NCBI RefSeq assembly: GCF_024397915.1
Contig: NZ_CP073347.1
Location: 1,426,001 to 1,490,000 of the forward strand
Length of the DNA: 64,000 nucleotides
Direction: 5' to 3'
Source: Marinobacterium rhizophilum
GTDB taxonomy: Bacteria > Pseudomonadota > Gammaproteobacteria > Pseudomonadales > Balneatricaceae
In this document: in pieces, positions 26,443-34,606 of the stretch
Layout of the letters: each line of letters opens with the position of its first letter
Numbering within the stretch: the first letter of the stretch is position 1
The notes under the pieces: model-generated
Databases searched by the model: none
What the model was told of the DNA's origin: nothing
What the model saw: the letters and a program-made list of their open reading frames with translations, nothing else
Position numbers and translations under genes: made by a program

Positions 26443-27360
26443 TCAGGACGTCAGCGTCAGCCGACCCTCTTCCATGGCCGCCAGGCGCTCCCGGGCGATA
26501 TGGCGCCCCACCTCGATCATTTCCGCGGCGCGGTGAAACTCGTAAAAGCTGCATGTTTCCTTGGGAATGGTAATGCTCAGATCCGGCGGGTAGCCGGCAA
26601 TCTTGTATTCACTGAGCGAGCTCTGCATCGCCTCAACCGAGCTGAGCAAAATATCCAGGCGCCCCCCAAAGCGTTCCTTCACGGACCCGCTGGTGGCGGC
26701 TGCATCATCCTGGGCCCCTGCTTCAACATCCAGGGGCTGGTCATCACCGTGACCACTGCGCTCAAGAAACGCATTGTGGGGCATCTTGACCACGGGCAGG
26801 CGAAACCGACTGGTGTTCAGGTCCACCGCGACAATGATATCGGCATGGGCCGCCACCGTCGGGATTATGGGCAACGGGTTCAGTACACCACCATCCACCA
26901 GCACGCGACTCTCCGTCACCACCGGCGTGAAAAAGCCGGGCACTGCCGCCGACGCCCGAATGGCGCTCATGAGAGAACCCTTCTGAAACCAGACTTCCTT
27001 CTGATGGGACAAGTCCGTCGCCACGGCAGTAAAGCTCAACGGCAGGCTTTCGATATCGGGATCCCCCGCCAGCTCCCGCAGCCTGGCAAACACGCGGTCC
27101 CCCCGAATGGCACCGCGACTGAAAGTCACGTCCATCAGCCGCAGAATATCGATCCGCTTGAGGCTCTTGACCCAGTCACGGTAGGACTCCAGCGCACCGG
27201 CGGCGTACATGCCTCCAACCAGCGCCCCCATCGAACTGCCCGCAATCGCCTTGATATGATAACCGCGGCGCAGCAGCTCCTCGATCACTCCAATATGGGC
27301 GTACCCGCGCGCACCACCGCTACCCAGCGCCAGGGAAACACTCACCTTGCGTTCCATCAT
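26443..27360 (-). CDS. Patatin-like phospholipase (RssA type)
   Basis: This 305-residue protein has the patatin Ser-Asp dyad: the oxyanion loop GSGGARGYAHIG (about residues 14-25), nucleophile serine in GSSMGAL (about residue 43) and DGGVLNPLP with the catalytic aspartate. It has no signal peptide and resembles E. coli RssA/YchK, so it is probably a cytoplasmic or membrane-surface lipid hydrolase. The first ATG overlaps the TGA of the DUF4892 gene upstream, so the two are likely coupled. Confidence 0.9.
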   Translation of the reverse strand: MMERKVSVSLALGSGGARGYAHIGVIEELLRRGYHIKAIAGSSMGALVGGMYAAGALESYRDWVKSLKRIDILRLMDVTFSRGAIRGDRVFARLRELAGDPDIESLPLSFTAVATDLSHQKEVWFQKGSLMSAIRASAAVPGFFTPVVTESRVLVDGGVLNPLPIIPTVAAHADIIVAVDLNTSRFRLPVVKMPHNAFLERSGHGDDQPLDVEAGAQDDAAATSGSVKERFGGRLDILLSSVEAMQSSLSEYKIAGYPPDLSITIPKETCSFYEFHRAAEMIEVGRHIARERLAAMEEGRLTLTS

Positions 27361-28211
27361 GGCTCGACCTGGCGGATCACGACCAGCGCCCCCGCTCTGC
27401 CGGCAAGCACGGAGGGCACCAGCGGCCCAACGCCAAAGGCCTGCACCGTTTCAAAGCCGGCACTGCGTACCCCCGCTTCGATTTGCCGCGCCAGCAGGCC
27501 GGACTGTGCCAGTGTTTCTTCCGCGCCGCGGCCCTGCTGATGCACCACCAGCCAGAATGCCTGCCCCGGCTCAAACTCCGCCAGCAACTGCACGACCGGA
27601 TCCACCACATCCAGCGGCGCGGCCGGATCGAAAGGCAGGGCCGCGTAGCCTTCCACCTTCAGCTGCTGTACCAGTTCGCTACCGCCCGCCGCCGAGACCA
27701 CATCGAGCTGCAGATAGACACGCCTGTTGCCCCGCTGCACGGCGTAAAGCGCCAGGTAATCCGCTCCCAGGCGCGCCGCCATATAAAACTGGGTGCGATC
27801 CAGACCATAGAGCTGGGCAATGCCAAAGAAGTCGTTGGCCCAGTAGTGGCTGCTGCCACAGTCGCGCCCGGTGCACTGAAACAGCACCTCGGCACCATGA
27901 GCCATCAACTGATCCCGGAAGTGCTCGAAGGCATCCGCTGACTGATGGGACTCCGGAATGCGGTAGGTAATGCGCGTCAGCTGGCCATCCAGCGCCTTGC
28001 GCTTGTCAGCAACGACAATATTATTGGCCTTCTTAAGCTCGGACAGCATCAACAGATACTCGGGTGTCGGTCCCTGCTGGTAGCTTTCAATCCAGGACAG
28101 CGGGAAACGCTTGAGCAAGCCATAGTCGGCAGCCCCCTCCACATCGGACTGCGCCGCTACAACACAGGACAGCAACAGGCCGGCCAACAACAAGCAGGTA
28201 TTTCTCAGCAC
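27357..28211 (-). CDS. DUF4892 family exported protein
   Basis: This 284-residue protein has a clear signal peptide (about residues 1-20, ending near VAAQS), so it is exported to the periplasm or outer membrane. It matches what I know of DUF4892: an N-terminal YGLLKRFPLSWIESY region, CTGRDCGSSHYWAND with two cysteines, and a central RQ-YLA-like segment. No biochemical role is known for the family. It overlaps the patatin gene by four bases, which hints at a role in envelope lipids. Confidence 0.8.
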   Translation of the reverse strand: MLRNTCLLLAGLLLSCVVAAQSDVEGAADYGLLKRFPLSWIESYQQGPTPEYLLMLSELKKANNIVVADKRKALDGQLTRITYRIPESHQSADAFEHFRDQLMAHGAEVLFQCTGRDCGSSHYWANDFFGIAQLYGLDRTQFYMAARLGADYLALYAVQRGNRRVYLQLDVVSAAGGSELVQQLKVEGYAALPFDPAAPLDVVDPVVQLLAEFEPGQAFWLVVHQQGRGAEETLAQSGLLARQIEAGVRSAGFETVQAFGVGPLVPSVLAGRAGALVVIRQVEP

Positions 28212-28420
28212 GGTCAGACTCCATTCACGTGATCACACAGACCGGTTCAGGACGGCCACTAAAGCACCCGCTAGCCACAGGCTAGGCAACACAGGCGCAT
28301 TTCAGACGACGACTGTCATCAATCAAACTCAAAGCCTGACACCTGGCCATGACTCCACAAGACCAGCAACAACAGGGTGTCGCCACAGGCCCACACCTTA
28401 AAACGAATCCACAGACCGCT

Positions 28421-29278
28421 TCAATGACTGCCCGCTTCGCGCAAGCTATTGATAATCAGTGTAGCAATCTCTGCCGCGGCACCGGGCTCCAGATGCAAAT
28501 GATGATTGCCGGCCAGTACATGCAGGCGCGCATCGCGCAGTAGCGGCAACAGGCGCTGCATGCGCGCAGGGTCGATACCCCCGGTTCCCAGCACCAGCTC
28601 AACCGGCGCCCTGACCCGTAGCAGAAAAGCCTCGACCTGTGCCTCAGAGAATCGTACCACCGACGGCAGCATCAGGGCCGGATCACTGCGCCAGCGCCAG
28701 CCACCACTGCACCGTTCCAGCCCCCGCTCCACCAGCCAGCGTGCCGCTTCCGGGCTAACCGGCCAGCGTCCATTGATGCGTGCGGCAACGCCCTGCTCAA
28801 AGGTCTCGTAGGGCCGCAGCGTCCTGCGTTCCATACGCTTGTGCCTGGCCAGCGCCTCGGCCATCAGTTCAGGCAGCTCCCGAGCCTCGTACACCAGCGG
28901 CGCCAGGCCTTCGATCAGGAACAGCCGTGCCACCCGCTGGGGCGCACAGGCCGCCAGCATCATGGCGACCCCGGCCCCCATGGAGTGCCCCAGCAGACTG
29001 AAACGCTCCAGTTCCAGCTGATCGGCGACGGCCAGCACATCCGCAATATTGTCCCAGATGTAGTAGGGCGTACCGGCAGGCCGATGCCCCGATTCACCAT
29101 GACCGGCCAGGTCAATGGCAATCAGGCGCACCGCGGGCAAACGCGGCGCCAGCTGCATGAAGGTCGCCGCGTTATCCAGCCAGCCATGCAGCGCCAGTAC
29201 GGGCACCGCATCCGGATCGCCCCATTCCATGACCGCCAGCCGGCGACCACTGACCTCAAAGCTCCAGCTCTTGTACAT
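28421..29278 (-). CDS. Alpha/beta fold hydrolase
   Basis: This is a 285-residue single-domain hydrolase. It has the oxyanion HGW motif (LALHGWLDNAATF, about residues 30-42), nucleophile elbow GHSMGAG with serine near residue 97 and a C-terminal His in LAGNHHLHLEP. It resembles the serine hydrolases / proline iminopeptidase-like proteins found near DUF4892 genes in Pseudomonas. The substrate is unknown. A 209-base gap with no recognisable gene separates it from the DUF4892 gene. Confidence 0.88.
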   Translation of the reverse strand: MYKSWSFEVSGRRLAVMEWGDPDAVPVLALHGWLDNAATFMQLAPRLPAVRLIAIDLAGHGESGHRPAGTPYYIWDNIADVLAVADQLELERFSLLGHSMGAGVAMMLAACAPQRVARLFLIEGLAPLVYEARELPELMAEALARHKRMERRTLRPYETFEQGVAARINGRWPVSPEAARWLVERGLERCSGGWRWRSDPALMLPSVVRFSEAQVEAFLLRVRAPVELVLGTGGIDPARMQRLLPLLRDARLHVLAGNHHLHLEPGAAAEIATLIINSLREAGSH

Positions 29279-29359
29279 TCCTAAACCTTTGTATTACTCA
29301 GTGCCCCCAGCATAGCGAAATGCGTTACCATCACCTAGCCATTCAGCAAGGAAAGCCCC

Positions 29360-31246
29360 ATGTCGCTTGATACCGGCGCCACGCGCACCCCCGCTTTCAC
29401 CTTTCGCCTTGAACGGGATCCCTCATTGCAGCGCCCGCAACGGCTGTTTTTCATGCTGTTCAGCCTGCTGGCCCTGGTTGCACCACTGTACTACCAGCAG
29501 AATCTTGGTGGTGAGGGCCTCTATCTGCCCTATAACGCCAGTACCTGGATCGCAGCGCTACTGCTCACCGCAGCAGGCCTGCTGCTGGCCATGCGCCGCC
29601 ACTCGCTGGTCACGCCAAACTACGGACTCGCCCTCTGTGCCTTACCCGCAGGACTGCTGATCAGCGGCTTTGTCACCGGCATTGGCAACCCGTCCGAATG
29701 GCTGCTGCGACTGGGGTACGTGCTGGGCGGCTTCGGATTCTTTATTGCCCTGTTTCAATTTCGCCTGCAGCGCCAGCATCAGGACATGGCACTGGTACTG
29801 GTCCTTTGCGGCATCATGCTGCAGGCACTGATTGGCTGGATTCAGCTGCAACAGCTGCCTTTTTTTAGCGCCCTGGTGCCGATCGCCAGCAGCAGCCAGC
29901 CCATCGCGATCTTTCAGCAGGTCAACCTGACGGCGAGCTACCTGGCCACCGGCCTGCCCCTGGCGATCTACCTTGCAACCCGCCCTGGCGCCCTGCACGC
30001 GCCCTGGCTCATTCGCATCCTGCCGTATTGCGGTCTGGTCTTGTGCAGCGGTGTATTGCTGGCCACCGGCTCCCGCGTCGGCTTGCTCGGCGGCGCCCTG
30101 GGCCTGCTGCTGGCGCTAGCCGGCCGGCGCAGCTTCCTGATCAGGCACAAGGGCGTTGCCCTGGCGCTGAGCCTGTCGCTGCTGCTGGGTTCCGGCTTTC
30201 TGCTGTCAGACAAGGTTGAGAAGGGGTCGTCGGCGGCACTGAACAAGATCGAGCGCTTGCAACAGGGCGGGCAGGCGGACGTGCGCTTTTCGGTCTACGA
30301 AATTTCGCTGGATACCATCGCCAATGCACCCCTGTTTGGCCATGGGCTGGGCAGCTTCCAGTCAGCCTGGCAAGAGGAACGCGGCGAGTTTCAGGACCGG
30401 CACCCGGAACTGGATATAGGGCCGCGCTATTCCCACCCACACAACGAACTGCTGTTCTGGCTGGTCGAGGGCGGCCTGGTGGCCGTGGCCGGTATTCTTA
30501 TCTGTGCGGGCACGGTGGCCTGGCGGCTGGTGCGCCTGGGCTCAGAGCGCGGCTTGCTGCTGGCGGGCATGCTGCTGCCCATCGTGCTGCATACCCAGGT
30601 TGAGCTGCCGTTTTACATCTCGTCGCCGCACTGGTTCCTGCTGCTGTTCCTGCTCTACCTGACCTTCAGCCAGCGCCCGGCAAGCCTCAATCTCAAGCTG
30701 TCCCAGGCCGCCCGCGGCCTCTGTACCGGCCTGTTGCTGCTGCTGCCGGTGCTGGGCGCCACCTTCCTGCTGCATACCCTCGTCGCCAATGCCGGTATCG
30801 TCAATTACATGAAAAACCGCGGCCAGCAGAGCGCATTCCTGCAGCCGGCGATTCACAACCTGTACTTTTCGGGCCATGCCACCTACATGATGATGAAGGA
30901 ATCCCTGCTGATCGGCTACCGCCTGGACGACAAGCAGCGCTCCGCAGGCTTTATCGCCTGGGCCAACGATTACCTGCAACGCACCCCCGACACTCAGCTG
31001 TTCTATGACCTGGCCGGCGCCTATGTGCATATCGGCGATCATCGGCGTGCACAGCAGGCACTGGAGCGCGGACTCTACATCTACCGGCACAACAAGCGCC
31101 TGGAGCAGGCGCTGCTGTCCCTAAAGGCAGGAGACATCGACAGCTATCTGAAAGGCCTGGCCGAACAGCATGCTGAACGCAGCGCCCAGCCGTCAGAAGC
31201 GCTGCACGGCAGCTCAGTTCAGACTGCACAGGGCGAGACCCCGTAA
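29360..31246 (+). CDS. PglL/Wzy-family protein O-oligosaccharyltransferase or O-antigen ligase
   Basis: This is a 628-residue integral membrane protein with about 12 predicted helices. It carries the Wzy_C-type periplasmic loop (DVRFSVYEISLDTIANAPLFGHGLG) and the HPHNELLFWLVEGG motif with the His used by ligases. A large C-terminal soluble part has a TPR-like pair of helices (YDLAGAYVHIGDHRRAQQALERG). The size, the HPHNE motif and the C-terminal extension favour the PglL/PilO protein-glycosylation branch over WaaL. No pilin or glycan genes are beside it. The start has AAGGAAAG upstream. Confidence 0.82.
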   Translation: MSLDTGATRTPAFTFRLERDPSLQRPQRLFFMLFSLLALVAPLYYQQNLGGEGLYLPYNASTWIAALLLTAAGLLLAMRRHSLVTPNYGLALCALPAGLLISGFVTGIGNPSEWLLRLGYVLGGFGFFIALFQFRLQRQHQDMALVLVLCGIMLQALIGWIQLQQLPFFSALVPIASSSQPIAIFQQVNLTASYLATGLPLAIYLATRPGALHAPWLIRILPYCGLVLCSGVLLATGSRVGLLGGALGLLLALAGRRSFLIRHKGVALALSLSLLLGSGFLLSDKVEKGSSAALNKIERLQQGGQADVRFSVYEISLDTIANAPLFGHGLGSFQSAWQEERGEFQDRHPELDIGPRYSHPHNELLFWLVEGGLVAVAGILICAGTVAWRLVRLGSERGLLLAGMLLPIVLHTQVELPFYISSPHWFLLLFLLYLTFSQRPASLNLKLSQAARGLCTGLLLLLPVLGATFLLHTLVANAGIVNYMKNRGQQSAFLQPAIHNLYFSGHATYMMMKESLLIGYRLDDKQRSAGFIAWANDYLQRTPDTQLFYDLAGAYVHIGDHRRAQQALERGLYIYRHNKRLEQALLSLKAGDIDSYLKGLAEQHAERSAQPSEALHGSSVQTAQGETP

Positions 31247-31290
31247 GCGAGACAGTGCCCGACGCAAACGGGCCTTGCATGATCCGAAAA

Positions 31291-31340
31291 GCAAAGCCCC
31301 CTGTGCACATGCCAATACCGGCATGCCCACAGGGGGTTGC
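31291..31340. terminator. Long stem-loop between convergent pglL-like gene and sixA
   Basis: CCCCCTGTG (31297-31305) pairs with CACAGGGGG (31328-31336). An inner stem ATGCC/GGCAT adds to this, and GCAA/TTGC pair at the base. It lies between two converging genes and can work in both directions. T-runs are short, so efficiency is uncertain. Confidence 0.6.
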
Positions 31341-31346
31341 GAAAAA

Positions 31347-31805
31347 TCAGACGTTAAACTTGTTGATCAGCTTTGCCATTCCTGCGGCGGGCCAGTCGAG
31401 CTCGAGCACCGCGAGCGAGCCGGGATCCATGGGCTCGGCGTAACGGGCATCACCTGACACCAGGGTCGACACCAGGTTTCCCAGCAACGGCTGATGCGCC
31501 ACCAGCAGCAGACCCTGCCACGGCAGCTGCTCAAGCTGCGCCAACGCCTCGACCACCGCTGATTCGGGGACAAAACCGCTATTGGCCTCCAGGGTCGGCA
31601 CCTGCAACATGCTGGCGGCAAGGGCCGCGGTTTGCCGCGCCCGCAGGTACGGGCTTGATACGATGGCCGTGACACCCTCGAGCTGATCCTTGTGCACCGC
31701 CAGCATCGTTTTCACTGCCGCCGTACCGGCCGGCGTCAGGCTGCGCTGCGCATCGCTTGGTGCATCCCAGCCCGCCTCGCCGTGACGCATGATAAAGAGT
31801 TTCAT
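31347..31805 (-). CDS. sixA: Phosphohistidine phosphatase SixA
   Basis: SixA removes phosphate from histidines, in E. coli from phosphotransfer proteins such as ArcB and NPr. The 152-residue protein is a short histidine-phosphatase-superfamily member with IMRHGEAGW at the N-terminus (catalytic His near residue 8) and the second histidine in LLVAHQPLLG. I chose the ATG at 31805 because GGAGG precedes it by six bases. It follows gpsA on the same strand, as in Pseudomonas. Confidence 0.92.
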   Translation of the reverse strand: MKLFIMRHGEAGWDAPSDAQRSLTPAGTAAVKTMLAVHKDQLEGVTAIVSSPYLRARQTAALAASMLQVPTLEANSGFVPESAVVEALAQLEQLPWQGLLLVAHQPLLGNLVSTLVSGDARYAEPMDPGSLAVLELDWPAAGMAKLINKFNV

Positions 31806-31850
31806 CCCAAACCTCCGCCCGCCGGCATGCATCCCGCCATTCGGTAATCG

Positions 31851-32873
31851 TTAGCCGCGTGGCAACACGAACTCGACATCGCTGCTCTGCTCGTTCAGCA
31901 TCAGCATTTTCGCCACGGCAGCCGCCGGTGCGTGATTGAACACCACCTCGTAGAGGCCCGCCACCAGGGGCATATAGATACCCAGCTGGTCCGCCTTGTC
32001 CTTGACGCGATGCAGCGTGTTCACTCCCTCCGCAACTTCCCCCAGTGCCTCAACCGCCTGTTCCAGGCTCTTGCCTTCGCCGAGCGCGAACCCGACACGG
32101 TAGTTGCGTGACAGCGGTGACATGCAGGTGACGATCAGGTCACCGACCCCGGCAAGGCCAAGGAAGGTCAGCGGATTGGCTCCCATGCTGACGGCAAAGC
32201 GGCTCATTTCGGCCAGGCTGCGGGTCATCAGCATGCTGCGGGTGTTTTCCCCCATGCCCAGCGCATTGCTCATGCCCGCGGCGATGGCATAGATATTTTT
32301 CAGCGCGCCACCAAGCTCGACACCGTACATGTCAGTACTGGCATAGACGCGGAAATAGGCCGTGTGCAGTGTTTTCTGCACGCGCTCGCGCAACTCTTCA
32401 TTCTCGCTGGCAATCACCGTGGCGGTCAGCTGCTGCGCCGCCACTTCCTTGGCCAGATTGGGGCCGCTCAAGACCCCGATACGGGCATCCGGCAGCTCGT
32501 CACCGAGGATCTCGCTCATCAGGCTGAAGGTCTCTGCCTCGATACCCTTGGTGGTACTGACGACCATTTGCCCGGGCTGCATGTAAGCGCTGGCCTCCTG
32601 TACCACGGCACGAAAGCCGCCACTGGGAATGGCCACAAAGACCAGTTCGGCCCCCTCCAGCGCCGTCGCCAGGCTGGCGTGCGCCTCCAGCGACGCGGCC
32701 AGCGCATAGCCCGGCAAATACTTGCTGTTCTCGCGATTTTGACGGACGTTCTCGACCTGCTGCGCATCGCGCATCCAGAGTCGGACCTGAATGCCCTTCT
32801 CTGCCATGATGTTGGCCAGCACAGTACCAAAGCTGCCGCCGCCCAACACGGTAACTCGCATCCCGCCGTTCAT
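31851..32873 (-). CDS. gpsA: Glycerol-3-phosphate dehydrogenase [NAD(P)+]
   Basis: GpsA reduces dihydroxyacetone phosphate to glycerol 3-phosphate for phospholipid synthesis. The 340-residue protein has the Rossmann loop VLGGGSFGTVLA, SGPNLAKEV, the catalytic-lysine segment GGALKNIYAIAAGM and the AGVGDLIVTC region. I chose the ATG at 32873 because GGGAG lies nine bases upstream; a second ATG four codons in is possible. Confidence 0.95.
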   Translation of the reverse strand: MNGGMRVTVLGGGSFGTVLANIMAEKGIQVRLWMRDAQQVENVRQNRENSKYLPGYALAASLEAHASLATALEGAELVFVAIPSGGFRAVVQEASAYMQPGQMVVSTTKGIEAETFSLMSEILGDELPDARIGVLSGPNLAKEVAAQQLTATVIASENEELRERVQKTLHTAYFRVYASTDMYGVELGGALKNIYAIAAGMSNALGMGENTRSMLMTRSLAEMSRFAVSMGANPLTFLGLAGVGDLIVTCMSPLSRNYRVGFALGEGKSLEQAVEALGEVAEGVNTLHRVKDKADQLGIYMPLVAGLYEVVFNHAPAAAVAKMLMLNEQSSDVEFVLPRG

Positions 32874-32969
32874 CAATCAACACTCCCTAACAGATGGATC
32901 GAGGCCGCGCCTCTTTGCAGTGCACGCCTGGCGTCAGCGGCGCAAGGCCCAGCCGACGCCCTGCCGCAT

Positions 32970-34586
32970 TCAGGCGCCCGGCGTTGGCCTTGACGCCGCC
33001 TCGTCAGCCACAGCGTCCGCCTTTGACGCCTCAGCTTCTTCCTTTTCTGCCGCTGCCGGCTCGGCGGTATCAGTAACCGTTTCTTTCACCTCGGCAGCCT
33101 CAGGCAGGGCCGCTGCTTCCTCTGCTTCTGCCGCGCCCTGCTCCGTCGTTGCAGGCACCTCTGCTGCATCTGACGGCGCCGCTGCAGGAGCTGGTTCCTG
33201 CACAGATGCTGTAGCCGCCTCTTCAGACTGAGGTTGAACGTCGGATTCCGCGTCCGGTGCCTCGGCGGGCGCCGCAACCGGCATCACGTCGAGCAGCAGT
33301 TCCGGCTCGGGGTGCAGGCAGTTCATCTTGACGCCGGTTTCGACTTCGATTTCCGGGATCAGGAAGGAGTCGTTTTCACAGGCGAAGCACACCGAAGCCC
33401 CGGTGGCACCGGCACGACCGGTACGACCAATGCGGTGCACATAGTCTTCCGGGTCTTCCGGCAGCTGGTAATTGATGACATGGGTCACACCGTCGATATG
33501 GATGCCACGGCCGGCCACATCGGTCGCCACCAGCACCTGGATCTTGCCGTTGCGGAAATCTTCCAGGGTACGCAGGCGCTTGTTCTGCGGAATCTCGCCG
33601 GACATCAGCGCCGCACGCAGACCGTCCTTCTCCAGGCGTTCGGCCAGGGCACGGGTTTCATGACGACGGTTGCCGAACACAATCACCTTTTCGATACCGT
33701 TGACACGGATATAGTTGCGCAGCAGGCGATACTTCTGGCTGCTGGAGACCAGGAACACGGTCTGGCTGATGTTGTCCGTGGTCTTGCGATCGGACTCGAT
33801 CTCCACTCGCACCGGGTCCACAGTCCACTGCTGCGCCAGGCTCATGATGTCGTCCGAGAAGGTCGCGCTGTACAGCAAGGTCTGACGATCCTCACCCTTG
33901 CGCGGCGTCTGGCGGATGATGGTTCGTACATCGGGAATAAAGCCCATGCTCAGCATGCGGTCCGCTTCATCCAGCACCAGTACCTCAACGTTGTACAGAT
34001 CCACATCCTTGGAACGCACGAAATCGATCAGGCGCCCGGGCGTTGCCACCAGGATGTCCACCGGGCGTTCGGCCAGCTGGGAGCGCTGATTCTCGTAGTC
34101 CATGCCGCCCACCAGTGCCACCACGCTGATATCGGCGTACTTGCCCAGATCCACGCCATCGGAGGCAATCTGCAGCGCAAGCTCGCGGGTCGGCGCCACG
34201 ATCAGCACGCGGGGCTCACCCAGGCGGCGCTCTTCTGCCAGCGGGAAATCGATCAGGTCGGTGATAATGCCCGTCAGGAAGGCCGCGGTCTTGCCGGTAC
34301 CGGTCTGGGCCTTGCCAATAATGTCCTTGCCGGCAAGGGCTGACTCAAGCGTCGCCGCCTGAATCGGTGTGCAGTACTGGTAACCCAGGTCCTGCACTGC
34401 GTGCAGCACGGCATCCGGCAGGTTGAAGTCGTGAAAACGCGACTTGCCTTCCTCTGCCGGCACCACGAAATCGGCCGGTGACCACTTCTGCACCTTGGGT
34501 GCGCTGCGCGGACGGGAGCCACCGCGCTTGCGGGAAGAACCACGGGACGAACGTCTGCGCTTGTTGCTTTTATCGTCGTTATTCAA
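32970..34586 (-). CDS. rhlB: DEAD-box ATP-dependent RNA helicase RhlB
   Basis: This is a 538-residue DEAD-box helicase. After a basic Arg/Ser/Lys-rich N-terminus (residues 1-35) comes the Q-motif region (FHDFNLP...YCTPIQA), AQTGTGKT (motif I), APTRELALQ (Ia), VLDEAD (II), SAT (III) and HRIGRTGRAG (VI). RhlB works with the RNA degradosome. The last 110 residues are an Ala/Glu/Pro-rich acidic tail that E. coli RhlB lacks. It is 20 bases downstream of dinG. Confidence 0.9.
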   Translation of the reverse strand: MNNDDKSNKRRRSSRGSSRKRGGSRPRSAPKVQKWSPADFVVPAEEGKSRFHDFNLPDAVLHAVQDLGYQYCTPIQAATLESALAGKDIIGKAQTGTGKTAAFLTGIITDLIDFPLAEERRLGEPRVLIVAPTRELALQIASDGVDLGKYADISVVALVGGMDYENQRSQLAERPVDILVATPGRLIDFVRSKDVDLYNVEVLVLDEADRMLSMGFIPDVRTIIRQTPRKGEDRQTLLYSATFSDDIMSLAQQWTVDPVRVEIESDRKTTDNISQTVFLVSSSQKYRLLRNYIRVNGIEKVIVFGNRRHETRALAERLEKDGLRAALMSGEIPQNKRLRTLEDFRNGKIQVLVATDVAGRGIHIDGVTHVINYQLPEDPEDYVHRIGRTGRAGATGASVCFACENDSFLIPEIEVETGVKMNCLHPEPELLLDVMPVAAPAEAPDAESDVQPQSEEAATASVQEPAPAAAPSDAAEVPATTEQGAAEAEEAAALPEAAEVKETVTDTAEPAAAEKEEAEASKADAVADEAASRPTPGA

Positions 34587-34606
34587 AGTGAAACCTTAAG
34601 ATGCTG

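Noticed and set aside
28212..28420. Possible small gene in the 209-base gap between the DUF4892 gene and the hydrolase
   Set aside because: Only short frames without start signals are present; nothing can be supported.
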